Source: JAAUTT01 sp038213375 (GTDB taxonomy: Bacteria; Bacteroidota; Bacteroidia; Bacteroidales; JAAUTT01). Taken from it: a stretch of 64,000 nucleotides of DNA. The stretch's first letter is position 1, and each line of letters starts with the position of its first letter. This document shows, piece after piece, positions 9,944-19,165 of this stretch. The position numbers were made by a program, and so were the translations under genes. Where the stretch lies: NCBI GenBank assembly GCA_038213375.1, contig JBBQTB010000029.1, positions 6,340-70,339 of the forward strand, written 5' to 3'. The notes under the pieces were generated by a model. That model saw only the letters and a program-made list of their open reading frames with translations, was not told the DNA's origin and ran no database searches.

Positions 9944-11244
9944 GCATTCATCTCCACCCAAAATTCAGTAATTCCTTCATCTCGGGTGTCAAGCGAAAAT
10001 GTAAAAGAATGGTTGATAAGGATTTCACGAACCACAGTAAGTCCAATTCCCTGCCCTGTTTTTTTTGTGCTAAAGAAGGGAGAGAATAACTGCTTTTGAA
10101 CATCCGGAGCAATAGATATCCCATTATTGCGAATGATTAACATCCCAGGATTTTGTTGTATTTCGAATTCTATTACTCCTGTTTTATTTATCGCTTCGAT
10201 GGCATTCTTTACTATGTTGGTAACCACCAGCTCCATCTGGTTGATGTCTAAATTCACCAATAACGGAATAAGGCTGTATTGGGTTTTTAGTTGGATGTTA
10301 TTTGTCTGCATTTCGAGGAAGAAGATTTTTTCCATCCGTTTCATCAGATCGTTTACATTGCAGACTTCTTTTAAGGGTTTTGGCAATTTGAATACTTCGG
10401 CATAGCGTTTCACGAATGTATTCAAAACCTGGTTACGGTCGATAGCAACATCAATGGCATTTTCATATTCAGCTCGATGATCCGCTGATAGCTCTCCGGT
10501 GTAATATTTAAGTGAACTGAGAATTGAATTTATTGAGCCTATGGAGTTGTTAAATTCATGCGAAATGGTACGGATGACCTTTTCGTAGGCGGCATGTTCG
10601 GCATGATAAATTTCGTCAGTCAACTCTTCGATCACCAAAAAGTGATTACGAAATCCACGGTTGGTAAAATACGATTTGTGAACTTTGTATTTTTTTAAGC
10701 CCGAAAGTTGAATTACAACGGTTTCGTTAAGCGCAATTGTCGATAGTTCGTTGGCCAGTGGTGAGGGAATCGCAGCCAGTGAAATTCCTTTTGCTTGGTC
10801 CTGAATACACTCCACATATTTTTCGGCTGTAGGGTTCATCATGCTGATTTTTTCGTCGTAATCGAGAATAATAATTCCGGCAGGGGATGCCTGAATAAGC
10901 CGATCAAGAAAAAAATGCTGTTCCTGCTGAAGGGTGCGTTCGTGTCTGAGTCGATCGATCATTTGGTTGTAGATGTCAATCAGGTCGTCGAGTTCGCGCT
11001 GGCCCACTTTAACAAGTCGCATGCTGAAGTCTTTATCTTTGAGAGACTCGATGCCTGAATGAATCAGATTCAACGGTTTGGTGAATGATATCCAGAAATA
11101 CACCGAATTGATTAAGGAAGCTAATACGATGACTTCGGATGCAATAAACCATGTTTTATGGCTCTTCAGAACAACTATTGCCAAGGCCCCTTCTGTCAGG
11201 TGAAGCACCAAAAGAAAGATGAAAAGTTTAGTTTTGTAAGTCAT
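9940..11244 (-). CDS. Membrane sensor histidine kinase (HAMP-PAS-HisKA-HATPase)
   Basis: Partner kinase of the sigma-54 regulator directly upstream. I use the ATG at 11244 (MTYKTKLF); an upstream in-frame start at 11286 would add 14 non-membrane residues. Two membrane helices (about 7-26 and 33-55) with almost no periplasmic loop suggest sensing in or near the membrane. A HAMP-like linker follows (about 55-105), then a PAS domain (about 110-215) and the H-box RTISHEFNNSIGS with the phospho-acceptor His at about 229. The ATPase domain has the G-box GQGIGLTVVREI. The gene overlaps the regulator's 3' end by 17 nt. Confidence 0.9.
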   Translation of the reverse strand: MTYKTKLFIFLLVLHLTEGALAIVVLKSHKTWFIASEVIVLASLINSVYFWISFTKPLNLIHSGIESLKDKDFSMRLVKVGQRELDDLIDIYNQMIDRLRHERTLQQEQHFFLDRLIQASPAGIIILDYDEKISMMNPTAEKYVECIQDQAKGISLAAIPSPLANELSTIALNETVVIQLSGLKKYKVHKSYFTNRGFRNHFLVIEELTDEIYHAEHAAYEKVIRTISHEFNNSIGSINSILSSLKYYTGELSADHRAEYENAIDVAIDRNQVLNTFVKRYAEVFKLPKPLKEVCNVNDLMKRMEKIFFLEMQTNNIQLKTQYSLIPLLVNLDINQMELVVTNIVKNAIEAINKTGVIEFEIQQNPGMLIIRNNGISIAPDVQKQLFSPFFSTKKTGQGIGLTVVREILINHSFTFSLDTRDEGITEFWVEMNA

Positions 11245-12592
11245 AGGGAATTCCGTATTTATCAAGGCGGCGATATAGTGAGCCACGGCTTAAACCCAAA
11301 GCTTTTGCTACCTTGGTAAGGTTGTAGTGATGTATTTCGATATTTTCGCGAATCATTAGTTCTTCCATAGCTTCAAGTGTAATGTTTGAAGGTACTTTTT
11401 GGGAGGCGCCCGAGGGATTTGTTTGATGTTGGGAGACGAAATCTTCAATATCCAATATTTCCTTATTTGAAATTAAAACGGTTCGCTCCACAAGGTTTTT
11501 CAATTCACGCACATTACCGGGAAAACTGAGTTTTTGAAGCCACAGCGAGGCTTGATCAGTTACCCTGAGATTTTTGTAGCCATGCGAACGTTTTATTCCT
11601 TCAATAAAATGGGTAACCAGAATAGCAATATCAGAGGGTCGTTCGCGCAAAGCAGGAAGCATGATGGTGATTAGATTAATCCTGTAAAATAAATCCTCAC
11701 GGAACTGCTTGGTCTCAATCATTTTTTCGAGCGGACGATTGGTGGCGCAGATCACCCGCACATCAACACTACGGGTTTTACTGTCACCCAACACTTCATA
11801 TGTGCGATCCTGCAATACTCTGAGGAGTTTTACCTGACAGTTGAGGTCGAGCTCGCCGATTTCATCGAGAAAGATGGTTCCTCCGTGGGCTATCTCGAAA
11901 CGACCTTTACGGTCGGAATGAGCATCGGTGAAAGCCCCTTTTTTATGTCCGAACATTTCGCTTTCGAAAAGGCTCGTCGATATCCCTCCTAAATTTACCT
12001 TCACAAAAGGCTGGTCGCGGCGGTTGCTGTTGCGATGAATGGCCTCGGCGATCAGTTCTTTGCCGGTTCCGCTTTCGCCATTAATGAGCACCGAGGCGTC
12101 GGTAACGGCAATACGACCCACAATTTCGAGAGTTTTCAGAAATGATGGGTTATTGCCAATGATCTGATCGAACTGATACATGGCATTTAGCCCGTCACGG
12201 CTGGGGCAAGGTTCTGTTTTGGCAGCGGCAAGGCTTAACGCGGTTTTAACCGATTGTAGAAGATGGTTATTGTTCCACGGTTTAGTTATAAAATCGGCGG
12301 CACCAAGTTTCATTCCTTCCACAGCAAGAGAAATGGTTGCCCAGCCAGTTATTAGAATGACCGGCAAACGAGGTTTAAGCGTTTTTATGTGCTGAATGGT
12401 TTCCAGGCCTTCTCGTCCTGAAGTCTCAGAAGAGAAATTCATATCTAGTAAAACCAACTCCACCGGGTACGATTGCAGCATTCGCAAACCGTCGGTAGGC
12501 GAGGGAGTAACCCGAACCAGATAACCTGCCTGCTTTAAGAGGAGATTGAGGGATGCCTGCACGGCAATGTCATCGTCGATGATGAGGATCAT
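11228..12592 (-). CDS. NtrC-family sigma-54-dependent response regulator
   Basis: Receiver plus AAA+ activator plus DNA-binding domain, 454 residues. The receiver has DDD near residue 6-8 and phospho-acceptor Asp50 in LVLLDMNF. The AAA+ domain shows Walker A GESGTGKE (172-179), Walker B IFLDEIGE (about 240-247) and the sigma-54 contact loop at 219-224, which reads GAFTDA instead of the canonical GAFTGA; this variant occurs in natural activators and need not be inactive. A Fis-type helix-turn-helix ends the protein (SRGSLYRRLDKYGI). It heads the regulator-kinase pair. A matching sigma-54 promoter and palindromic enhancer lie before the ABC exporter operon at 19.1 kb, its likely target. Confidence 0.95.
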   Translation of the reverse strand: MILIIDDDIAVQASLNLLLKQAGYLVRVTPSPTDGLRMLQSYPVELVLLDMNFSSETSGREGLETIQHIKTLKPRLPVILITGWATISLAVEGMKLGAADFITKPWNNNHLLQSVKTALSLAAAKTEPCPSRDGLNAMYQFDQIIGNNPSFLKTLEIVGRIAVTDASVLINGESGTGKELIAEAIHRNSNRRDQPFVKVNLGGISTSLFESEMFGHKKGAFTDAHSDRKGRFEIAHGGTIFLDEIGELDLNCQVKLLRVLQDRTYEVLGDSKTRSVDVRVICATNRPLEKMIETKQFREDLFYRINLITIMLPALRERPSDIAILVTHFIEGIKRSHGYKNLRVTDQASLWLQKLSFPGNVRELKNLVERTVLISNKEILDIEDFVSQHQTNPSGASQKVPSNITLEAMEELMIRENIEIHHYNLTKVAKALGLSRGSLYRRLDKYGIPYDLQN

Positions 12593-12610
12593 AGGGTGAA
12601 TTGTTTGGTA

Positions 12611-12800
12611 TTACGCCCATACTGGGCTTATGATTTTTTGGTATTCATTGATACCCAGCCCTAACAGGCTGGGCTGGTATATACCGCCCTTACAGGGCTG
12701 TTATGAATAATAAGTTGTTCTTTCATTGTTTTGTATTTTAAGTATATACCGCCCTTTCAGGCCTGGGATGAATAATAAGTTGTTCTTTCATTGTTTTTTT
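12611..12800. repeat. REP-like palindrome block, left flank (type B)
   Basis: A run of short GC-rich palindromes in AT-rich spacer. Visible hairpins are GCCCA-TAC-TGGGC, CCCAGCC-CTAACA-GGCTGGG and GCCCT-TAC-AGGGC, then a weaker GCCC-TTTCA-GGCC. The spacer text GAATAATAAGTTGTTC recurs about 64 nt apart. The same block, in the same order, recurs at about 13762-14055 on the other side of the transposase, 1,151 nt away. Confidence 0.9.
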
Positions 12801-13226
12801 AAGCCTTGAAAAGGCGAAATATATCAGCCCGGCCTGTCAGGGCCGGGTTTATAAGTTGAAGGATCGATTGATAGCCCTGTAAGGGCGTAATCTATAACCA
12901 ATTATTGTCATTTACAATCAATCCTATTTGTTTATCCAAATTAATACTCTCTTTAGTAGCCTTGAAAAGGCGAGATATATCAGCCCGGCCTGTCAGGGCC
13001 GGGTTTATAAGTTGAAGGATCAATTGATAGCCCTGTAAGGGCGCAATCTATAACCAATTATTGTCATTCACAATCAATCCCAATTGTTTATCCAAATTAA
13101 TGCTCTCTTTAGTAGCCTTGAAAAGGCGAAATATATCAGCCCGGCCTGTCAGAGCCGGGTTTATATGAAGGATCGATTGATAGCCCTGTAAGGGCGCAAT
13201 CTATATCCAATTAATGTCATTCACAA
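12801..13226. repeat. Tandem 156-bp palindromic units, array 1 (three copies)
   Basis: Three head-to-tail units start at 12803, 12959 and 13115, an exact 156-bp period. Each unit carries three hairpins: GCCTT-GAA-AAGGC, CCCGGCC-TGTCAG-GGCCGGG and GCCCT-GTA-AGGGC. The second and third copies are preceded by GTAG, the tetranucleotide foot known from REP elements recognised by RAYT transposases. The third copy is degraded (one stem base changed to GAGCCGGG) and runs into the 3' end of the transposase gene. Confidence 0.92.
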
Positions 13227-13679
13227 TCAATCCCAAATATATCGTTCATCAAATTTAATATTATATTTATTGAGAAAAGCACGGTACTCGTCCTGAAACG
13301 ATTTTGACGCATGATGTTCGTGTTGCATCTCAATGTATTTCTTTGCTATTTCAATTTCTGATGGATTAACAGAAAAAGTACCATATCCCGCTTGCCAATA
13401 GAAACTAGCAAACAATTGATCTTTTGTTTTAATCCACTTGGAGGAATGGGATTTTAACTCTTCAATAAGTTTAACCAGGGCGATTTTTTTGGAAAGCAAA
13501 CAAAGGATATGAACATGATCGTTAAATCCACCAATTTGAACTGGGAAACATTCGAGGTTATTACATATTCCGCCTAAATAATTAAATAATTCAGGTTGGA
13601 TCGAAGGGGAAAGAAATTGCTCACGATTTTTGGTGCTGTAGATGATGTGGATGTAATTTTTTACAAGGGATTGGGACAT
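13227..13679 (-). CDS. Y1 (HUH) transposase, IS200-like / RAYT-like
   Basis: Single-strand transposase of the IS200/IS605 TnpA type, 150 residues, the family's normal length. The HUH metal-binding motif is NDHVHILC (His55, His57) and the catalytic Tyr is most likely Tyr115 in AKKYIEMQHEHH; the middle has the typical SFYWQAGYGTFSV. No TnpB gene accompanies it. The coding region lies inside a block of REP-like palindromes, and its last codons (YIWD and stop) overlap the conserved tail of the neighbouring repeat unit, which suggests it acts on these hairpins as RAYT proteins do on REPs. Alternatively it is an ordinary IS200 copy that landed among pre-existing repeats. Confidence 0.88.
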   Translation of the reverse strand: MSQSLVKNYIHIIYSTKNREQFLSPSIQPELFNYLGGICNNLECFPVQIGGFNDHVHILCLLSKKIALVKLIEELKSHSSKWIKTKDQLFASFYWQAGYGTFSVNPSEIEIAKKYIEMQHEHHASKSFQDEYRAFLNKYNIKFDERYIWD

Positions 13680-14055
13680 GGTTAATTATATTGCGCTCTT
13701 ACAGGGCTTGGTTTACATATTACATTATTTGTTTTCAGGCCATATAGACCGGGCTGATATATTACGCCCATACTGGGCTTATGATTTTTTTGGTATTCAT
13801 TGATACCCAGCCCTAACAGGCTGGGCTGATATATACCGCCCTTACAGGGCTGGGATGAATAATAAGTTGTTCTTTCATTGTCTTGTATTTTAAGTATATA
13901 CCGCCCTTTCAGGCCTGATATGCATAATAAGTTGTTCTTTCATTGTTTTGTATTTTAAGCCATGAAAAGGCGAAATATATCAGTCTAGTCTGGTATATAC
14001 CGCCCTTACTGAGCTGGGATAAATAATAAGTTGTTCTTTCATTGTTTTGTATTTT
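13680..14055. repeat. REP-like palindrome block, right flank (type B)
   Basis: From 13762 on this repeats the left block nearly base for base (same order of CCCAGCC-CTAACA-GGCTGGG and GCCCT-TAC-AGGGC hairpins), and adds about 100 bp around 13955-14055 containing an imperfect copy (GCCATGAAAAGGC and GCCCTTACTGAGC). The 13680-13760 part next to the transposase start has variant hairpins such as GCTCTTACAGGGC. Confidence 0.88.
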
Positions 14056-14470
14056 AAGCCTTGAAAAGGCGAAATATATCAGCCCGGCCTGTCAGGGCCG
14101 GGTTTATAAGTTGAAGGACCGATTGATAGCCCTGTAAGGGCACAATCTATAACCAATTATTGTCATTTACAATCAATCCTATTTGTTTATCCAAATTAAT
14201 GCTCTCTTTAGTAGCCTTGAAAAGGCGAAATATATCAGCCCGGCCTGTCAGGGCCGGGTTTGTAAGTTGAAGGATCGATTATAAGCCCTGTAAGGGCACA
14301 ATCTATAACCAATTATTGTCATTTACAATCAATCCTATTTGTTTATCCAAATTAATACTCTCTTTAGTAGCCTTGAAAAGGCGAAATATATCAGCCCGGC
14401 CTGTCAGGGCCGGGTTTATAAGTTGAAGGATCAATTGATAGCCCTGTAAGGGCGTAATCTATAACCAATC
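14056..14470. repeat. Tandem 156-bp palindromic units, array 2 (three copies)
   Basis: Units start at 14058, 14214 and 14370, again with an exact 156-bp period and the same three hairpins as array 1. The second and third have the GTAG foot. The last copy stops at about 14468, within CTATAACCAAT, some 60 bp before the stop of the ABC permease gene. Confidence 0.92.
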
Positions 14471-14530
14471 CGAGAAAATCTTTTATAGTTTTCATCATCC
14501 TAAATTAATTATTTTTTACAATATTTGTGC

Positions 14531-15733
14531 TTACTCCTCATGCAATGCCTCAGCCGGTTGCAACAAAGCAGCCAGTTTTGCTGGTGCAAAGGCGCTGATG
14601 GTGCAGAATAGCAAGATTAGAAACATGGCTGCAAGGTTTGCTTCTAACAACGTAACAACAGGAACATTGTAAATATTAAAAATGAACATCTGCGAGGTAA
14701 ATACCAGCCCGATGGTAATAGCCACCATAGCCAGAACATATGTTTCGCCCAATAATTGCCAAAGTACTTTTGCGGAAGAGCTGCCAACCGCCATGCGCAA
14801 ACCAATCTCCGACTTACGGCGGGAGGTACTCAGCCACAGCATGCCAAACAAACCAAGCATCACATTAACAATCAGAAAAGTAACGATGGCGCCAATAATG
14901 ATTAGTGGTGCTAGTTCCGACAGAATGTATTGTTTACGAATATTCTCAAGTTTTTCGATACGGTATTTGAACGTTTTGTTTAACGATTCGAGGTTCTTCA
15001 TCAGTTTGGCCTCGAAATTTTTGTCAATTGATCCGTTAAGTTTGATTGCAAAACCTGAGTAGTTTGTGTATTTATCAATGTTTCCTTCAAACATAAAATT
15101 AGGTTCCTCGGTAAATTCTCCTTGTCTTTTAATCGCCTCAAAAACACCAGCAATTTTAATTTGTATCGGTTTATCACCGCCGATATAAATGGTTTTCCCT
15201 GCTGCCGATTGGTTTCCAAAGAGTACAACTTTAAGTTTTCTGTTGATAGTGACGGTTTTAATAGTTGAAGCGGCATCTTCAGGGCCAATCCATCTGCCTT
15301 CCAACAATTTCATATCAAATGTTTTTGCAAAATCGGGTTCGGTTTGACTTTGCTGATAGCAAATCTCCTTTTTCATATAATCAGTGCAATTTTGTGACCA
15401 ATTTTGAATATAGGGTACATCTTGCGAAGTTATTTTTGTGATTTCCTTTATTTCAGGGTAGTTGTTTTTTAAATCTCTTTTTAAAAGATTAAGTCTGATT
15501 ATCAGGATCGAATCGGACAACTTGTTTTCTGCAGGTGCATCCCATGGTTGCCAAGCATTGATGATCCAGATATTATTATAATTCATACCTAATGGCTCAT
15601 GATATCGTTTGATATAGTGGATCATTACTACAGACATGGCAAATAGTGCTATAAATGAAAAAATGATTTCAACGATCATTAAACCGTTGTGTCGTCTCTG
15701 TTTCCAGATGATTTTGAATAATTGAGCAATCAT
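14531..15733 (-). CDS. FtsX-type ABC transporter permease (last gene of exporter operon)
   Basis: 400-residue permease of the MacB/FtsX class. An N-terminal membrane helix (about 16-40) is followed by a periplasmic MacB-PCD-like domain of about 240 residues and three C-terminal helices; the cytoplasmic coupling text TSRRKSEIGLRMAVGSS is diagnostic, and the C-terminus LLQPAEALHEE is typical. It overlaps the preceding permease gene by 4 nt, so the two are translationally coupled and probably form a heterodimer. The REP-like block begins about 60 bp after its stop. Confidence 0.92.
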   Translation of the reverse strand: MIAQLFKIIWKQRRHNGLMIVEIIFSFIALFAMSVVMIHYIKRYHEPLGMNYNNIWIINAWQPWDAPAENKLSDSILIIRLNLLKRDLKNNYPEIKEITKITSQDVPYIQNWSQNCTDYMKKEICYQQSQTEPDFAKTFDMKLLEGRWIGPEDAASTIKTVTINRKLKVVLFGNQSAAGKTIYIGGDKPIQIKIAGVFEAIKRQGEFTEEPNFMFEGNIDKYTNYSGFAIKLNGSIDKNFEAKLMKNLESLNKTFKYRIEKLENIRKQYILSELAPLIIIGAIVTFLIVNVMLGLFGMLWLSTSRRKSEIGLRMAVGSSSAKVLWQLLGETYVLAMVAITIGLVFTSQMFIFNIYNVPVVTLLEANLAAMFLILLFCTISAFAPAKLAALLQPAEALHEE

Positions 15734-16980
15734 TTGTTACCTCCTTTCATGGTATCTACAATCTGAAGTTTCGACATTTTAAGTGCCGGGTAAAGCCCGG
15801 AGATGACACCAAACAGAATAATTACAAGGAATCCGTAGAGGCCTACCCTTAAATTAATACCAATTGATCCTATTTCCATGATTCCTGCGGAATTAATTCC
15901 TTTTAATAGAAGCCACGCTCCTCCAAAACCCAATAGCCCGCCCAAAAACGTTAGAATCAAGTTTTCGTAAACAAATTGGCCAATCATTTGCCGTTTTGTG
16001 GCACCGAATGCTTTGCGAACCCCAATTTCCGACGAACGTTCAAAGATTCTGGAAACCGAGAGGTTGGTTAGATTTAACAATGGAATCATAAGAAACAAAA
16101 TAAGAATAAAAAAAATAGATATCATACGGTACAAATGGTCATGATTATTGTCAAAGCTTGAAGAATGGATGAAATTTTCAAAAATAAAATCAAATGACGT
16201 TTCAAATCGGGCATGAATTTGAAACTTGTCGGGTGGTTTGATCCATGAAATTCGCTGGTCAAACTGGTTTCGGATGGATTCGAATTGCGATTTGTTTTTG
16301 GCAATAACCATCACCAAAAATGCACTGTTACCGAAGTCTTTCTTTTGTACTTCGGTCATATATGTGGCATAATTATATGGTTTCCAAAGCTGAGCATAAG
16401 CTGTTTGAAAAAGCTTGTGAACATCTTTTACAATGCCAACAATTCGGTATGTCTCGTTATTCAGTGTAATGGTTTTTCCAAGCGCTGAACTTTCTCCAAA
16501 AAAACGTTTACTTAAACTACTGCAAATAACAACTACTTTTTGTCCACTCTCAATTTCTTCTTTGGAATATGACCTTCCTTCCAGAAATTCGAATGTAAAG
16601 GCTTTGTAGAAGTTTTCATCCGTTATTTTCGTGTCAATATCAATCCTGTCGTTATTTAAATAGGTAGTTAGTTTTTCGCATAGGCCACCGCAAAACGACA
16701 CCAGTTCCGTATTTGGAATTGTTTTTACACTTGATTCAATAAAATATGCCATCACGGGCCCAGAGGTCATCGAATGATCTCTTGTAAAAATGACTTGTTT
16801 TAAAAACAGAGTTCGGTATAAATTTTTTTCGATCGGGTTCGACACTACTTTGTAAGTATAAATCGCTGTCGCCGCCAACAGAATAGTTAACGTGAAAGAA
16901 ATACCGAACAGACTGATGAAGGTGAACATTTTTCGCCTTAGGAGTACTTTGATGGCGATTTTTAGATAGTTTTTAAACAT
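15730..16980 (-). CDS. FtsX-type ABC transporter permease
   Basis: 416-residue partner of the downstream permease. It has the N-terminal helix (KMFTFISLFGISFTLTILLA), a periplasmic domain, and the conserved stretch ERSSEIGVRKAFGATKRQM before the C-terminal helices, ending GLYPALKMSKLQIVDTMKGG. It lies between the ATPase gene (72 nt upstream, containing a 27-bp palindrome) and the second permease (4-nt overlap). Split MacB-like exporters with two different permeases are common in Bacteroidota; the substrate is unknown. Confidence 0.92.
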   Translation of the reverse strand: MFKNYLKIAIKVLLRRKMFTFISLFGISFTLTILLAATAIYTYKVVSNPIEKNLYRTLFLKQVIFTRDHSMTSGPVMAYFIESSVKTIPNTELVSFCGGLCEKLTTYLNNDRIDIDTKITDENFYKAFTFEFLEGRSYSKEEIESGQKVVVICSSLSKRFFGESSALGKTITLNNETYRIVGIVKDVHKLFQTAYAQLWKPYNYATYMTEVQKKDFGNSAFLVMVIAKNKSQFESIRNQFDQRISWIKPPDKFQIHARFETSFDFIFENFIHSSSFDNNHDHLYRMISIFFILILFLMIPLLNLTNLSVSRIFERSSEIGVRKAFGATKRQMIGQFVYENLILTFLGGLLGFGGAWLLLKGINSAGIMEIGSIGINLRVGLYGFLVIILFGVISGLYPALKMSKLQIVDTMKGGNK

Positions 16981-17014
16981 ATAAAAATTGTTGTTAGTTA
17001 CGAGTTTTTGAATG

Positions 17015-17041
17015 CCTGCCAGATTTTTAAAATCTGGCAGG
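17015..17041. repeat. 27-bp perfect palindrome between ATPase and permease genes
   Basis: CCTGCCAGATTTT and its exact complement are separated by one base. It lies within the operon, 12 nt past the ATPase stop. It lacks a following T-run on the minus strand, so it is more like a dispersed intergenic palindrome or an mRNA-stability/attenuation stem than a terminator. Confidence 0.8.
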
Positions 17042-17052
17042 TCTAGAATAGT

Positions 17053-17721
17053 CTAATCATTCACAATACTCCCATCGAAGAGCCTGATGATGCGTTGGGT
17101 TTTTTTAGCCAGGCTTTCGTCATGGGTGACCATTACAATGGTTGTCCCGGCATGATGCAAGGTCATTAGGATGTTCATAATTTCAGAACCCATTTCGCTG
17201 TCGAGGTTTCCGGTAGGTTCGTCGGCCAGAATAATTTCGGGTTCCCCCACAATGGCACGGGCTATGGCTACGCGTTGACACTGTCCACCTGAAAGCTGGT
17301 TGGGGTAATGTTTGATACGGGCGTTTAATCCTACCTTATCGAGTGCAGCCAGTGCTTTTTGGCGGCGTTCCTTGCCTGATACGCCTTTACGATAAAGAAG
17401 AGGAAGCTCTACATTATCTACCACATTAAGATCGTTAATGAGGTGAAAACTTTGAAAGATAAATCCGATTTTCTGGTTTCTAAGATTGGCCATAAGTTTG
17501 TCGGGCAACCGGTTCAAAGGTCTACCGTCAATTTCGACATTTCCATTCGATGGCCCATCAAGTAGCCCGATCATATTCAATAACGTGCTTTTGCCACATC
17601 CAGAGGGACCCATAATGGAGACGAACTCTCCTTTTACAATGTGTAGGTTAATCTTGTCTAAAGCAATGGTTTCGATTGACGAGGTCCGGTAAATTTTTTC
17701 GAGTTCTGTAAGTTTGATCAT
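17053..17721 (-). CDS. ABC transporter ATP-binding protein (MacB/LolD type)
   Basis: Cytoplasmic ATPase of the split exporter, about 222 residues. Walker A is GPSGCGKST, the signature is LSGGQCQRVAIARA and Walker B is IILADEPTG. I place the start at 17721 (MIKLTELEKIYRT), which matches LolD/MacB family N-termini; an in-frame start at 17811 would add 30 residues overlapping nothing useful. Upstream is the adaptor gene, whose stop is 93 nt away; downstream are the two permeases. Confidence 0.94.
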   Translation of the reverse strand: MIKLTELEKIYRTSSIETIALDKINLHIVKGEFVSIMGPSGCGKSTLLNMIGLLDGPSNGNVEIDGRPLNRLPDKLMANLRNQKIGFIFQSFHLINDLNVVDNVELPLLYRKGVSGKERRQKALAALDKVGLNARIKHYPNQLSGGQCQRVAIARAIVGEPEIILADEPTGNLDSEMGSEIMNILMTLHHAGTTIVMVTHDESLAKKTQRIIRLFDGSIVND

Positions 17722-17814
17722 ATTAATTGGTTTAAAATTATTTTTTTGATGTTGTTGATGTTTATTGAAGACAAAGGAAGATATGCATTTTGCCATTTGT
17801 AATTTCGTCATTTC

Positions 17815-19065
17815 TCATTCTTTCACTTTTATCTCAGTCAAATGGATTTTGTCGTCCATTTTTGATGTGATAATTGTTTCTCCCGCTTCGAGCCCGTTTT
17901 CAACTTCCACATATTCGAAGTTGCTTTCGCCATATTTAACGGTACGCCGAATGGCTTTATCGCCTTTCACTACAAATACATAGGGTTGCGATGTGCCGCT
18001 AAAATATTCGCCCCGTGGTAATCTTAAAACCTTTTCGCGGAAGGCAGTAACAATAAAAACATCAACTTTCTGGTTTGATCGCAATCCGGGATGATTCTTT
18101 TTATCGAGCTGTACCTTGAATTTAATAGCATCGTTTTGTACTGTTGGGTTTATAGCGGCAATTTTTCCGGTGAGCAACGACTCGTTAACTAAAATGTTTA
18201 CTTTTCCTCCAATATCAAGTTTGCGCGAATAGAGATCGCTCACAGTTGCTTCGGCAATGAAACTTGTGAGGTTTGCCATTTTTACCAGTTCGCTACCCAA
18301 ACTTACCGTGGTTCCTATTTTGTCGTTTATCCATATGATTACTCCGGATCCAGAAGCTTTTACATCGGCGTTGCTGATGTGTTTTCGAATTTCATCCATG
18401 TTTCGTCGGTGAATGCTGATTTCGTATTCCAGATCTTGAAGATCGGTTTGCATGGAAACTTTTTGGTTTTCAATGCTCTTCATCAAATGAGTCGATTCCA
18501 TGGTTGCAATTTTGGAATTCATTTCGGCTTGTTTCACACTTTCCTGTGAACTGGCGCCAAGGCTTTTCATATAGGTTTCGTTTTTTAGGGCTGTTTCCAT
18601 GCTTTGGGTACGCAACTTCTGTATTTCATAGTTTGTTTGTAGGTCGATAATCGTTCGTTCGATGGTGAGCTGCATCTTTTTTACCCTATTTTGTTTGGCC
18701 AAAAGTTCATCGGCCATTTTGTCGAGTTGAAGTTGCTCGTTGGTGTTGTCGAGCGAAAGAATGATGTCGCCTTCGGTAACCCTTTCGCCTGTATTTTTAT
18801 AAACATGTAATATCCGCGAAGTAATTGGAGAGGTAACCACTTCCTCAAACTCAGGCAGAATAACCCCCGATGCCGAAACAGATGCTTCGATATTGCCAAT
18901 TGTGCATGAGGCAGTCTTTATTTCCGAAAGGTGAATGACGGGTTGGATGATGGATCGGAAGGCCAACAACAACAACAAAACAATTGTTAAGACACCTCCA
19001 ATTTTAAGCGAAAGAACGAATTTCCGTTTTTTAAGTATTGAATCTGGTATTTGTCTGTCCATCAT
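17815..19065 (-). CDS. HlyD-family adaptor of ABC exporter
   Basis: Membrane fusion protein, 416 residues from the ATG at 19065 (MMDRQIPDS). An upstream in-frame start at 19098 is unlikely because it would lie on top of the sigma-54 promoter described separately. One membrane helix (about 17-38, GVLTIVLLLLLAF) anchors it. Lipoyl halves are present (YKNTGERVTEGDIILSLD and SGSGVIIWINDKIG-type) around a long coiled coil (about 95-225). It is the first gene of the operon adaptor-ATPase-permease-permease. Confidence 0.9.
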   Translation of the reverse strand: MMDRQIPDSILKKRKFVLSLKIGGVLTIVLLLLLAFRSIIQPVIHLSEIKTASCTIGNIEASVSASGVILPEFEEVVTSPITSRILHVYKNTGERVTEGDIILSLDNTNEQLQLDKMADELLAKQNRVKKMQLTIERTIIDLQTNYEIQKLRTQSMETALKNETYMKSLGASSQESVKQAEMNSKIATMESTHLMKSIENQKVSMQTDLQDLEYEISIHRRNMDEIRKHISNADVKASGSGVIIWINDKIGTTVSLGSELVKMANLTSFIAEATVSDLYSRKLDIGGKVNILVNESLLTGKIAAINPTVQNDAIKFKVQLDKKNHPGLRSNQKVDVFIVTAFREKVLRLPRGEYFSGTSQPYVFVVKGDKAIRRTVKYGESNFEYVEVENGLEAGETIITSKMDDKIHLTEIKVKE

Positions 19066-19094
19066 TGCAGTGAATTTTTCTTGTTCAACTCTAA

Positions 19095-19108
19095 GCAATA
19101 GTTATACC
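19095..19108 (-). promoter_or_regulatory. Probable sigma-54 (-24/-12) promoter
   Basis: On the minus strand the sequence reads GGTATAACTATTGCTT: GG, ten bases, then GC, with the well-conserved TTGCT at -12. Spacing is exactly that required by RpoN. Transcription would begin about 12 nt downstream, leaving a leader of about 18 nt before the adaptor ATG at 19065. The -24 half is weaker than consensus (GGTAT for GGCAC). Confidence 0.5.
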
Positions 19109-19165
19109 GTAAAATATAATGCATTTAGTGATAAGGTGATAAGTTTTGAGTTGACATATAAAAAC

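Noticed and set aside
12801..14470. Regular spaced repeats suggesting a CRISPR array
   Set aside because: The period is 156 bp with almost identical whole units; there are no unique 30-40 bp spacers, no cas genes, and each unit holds three separate hairpins.
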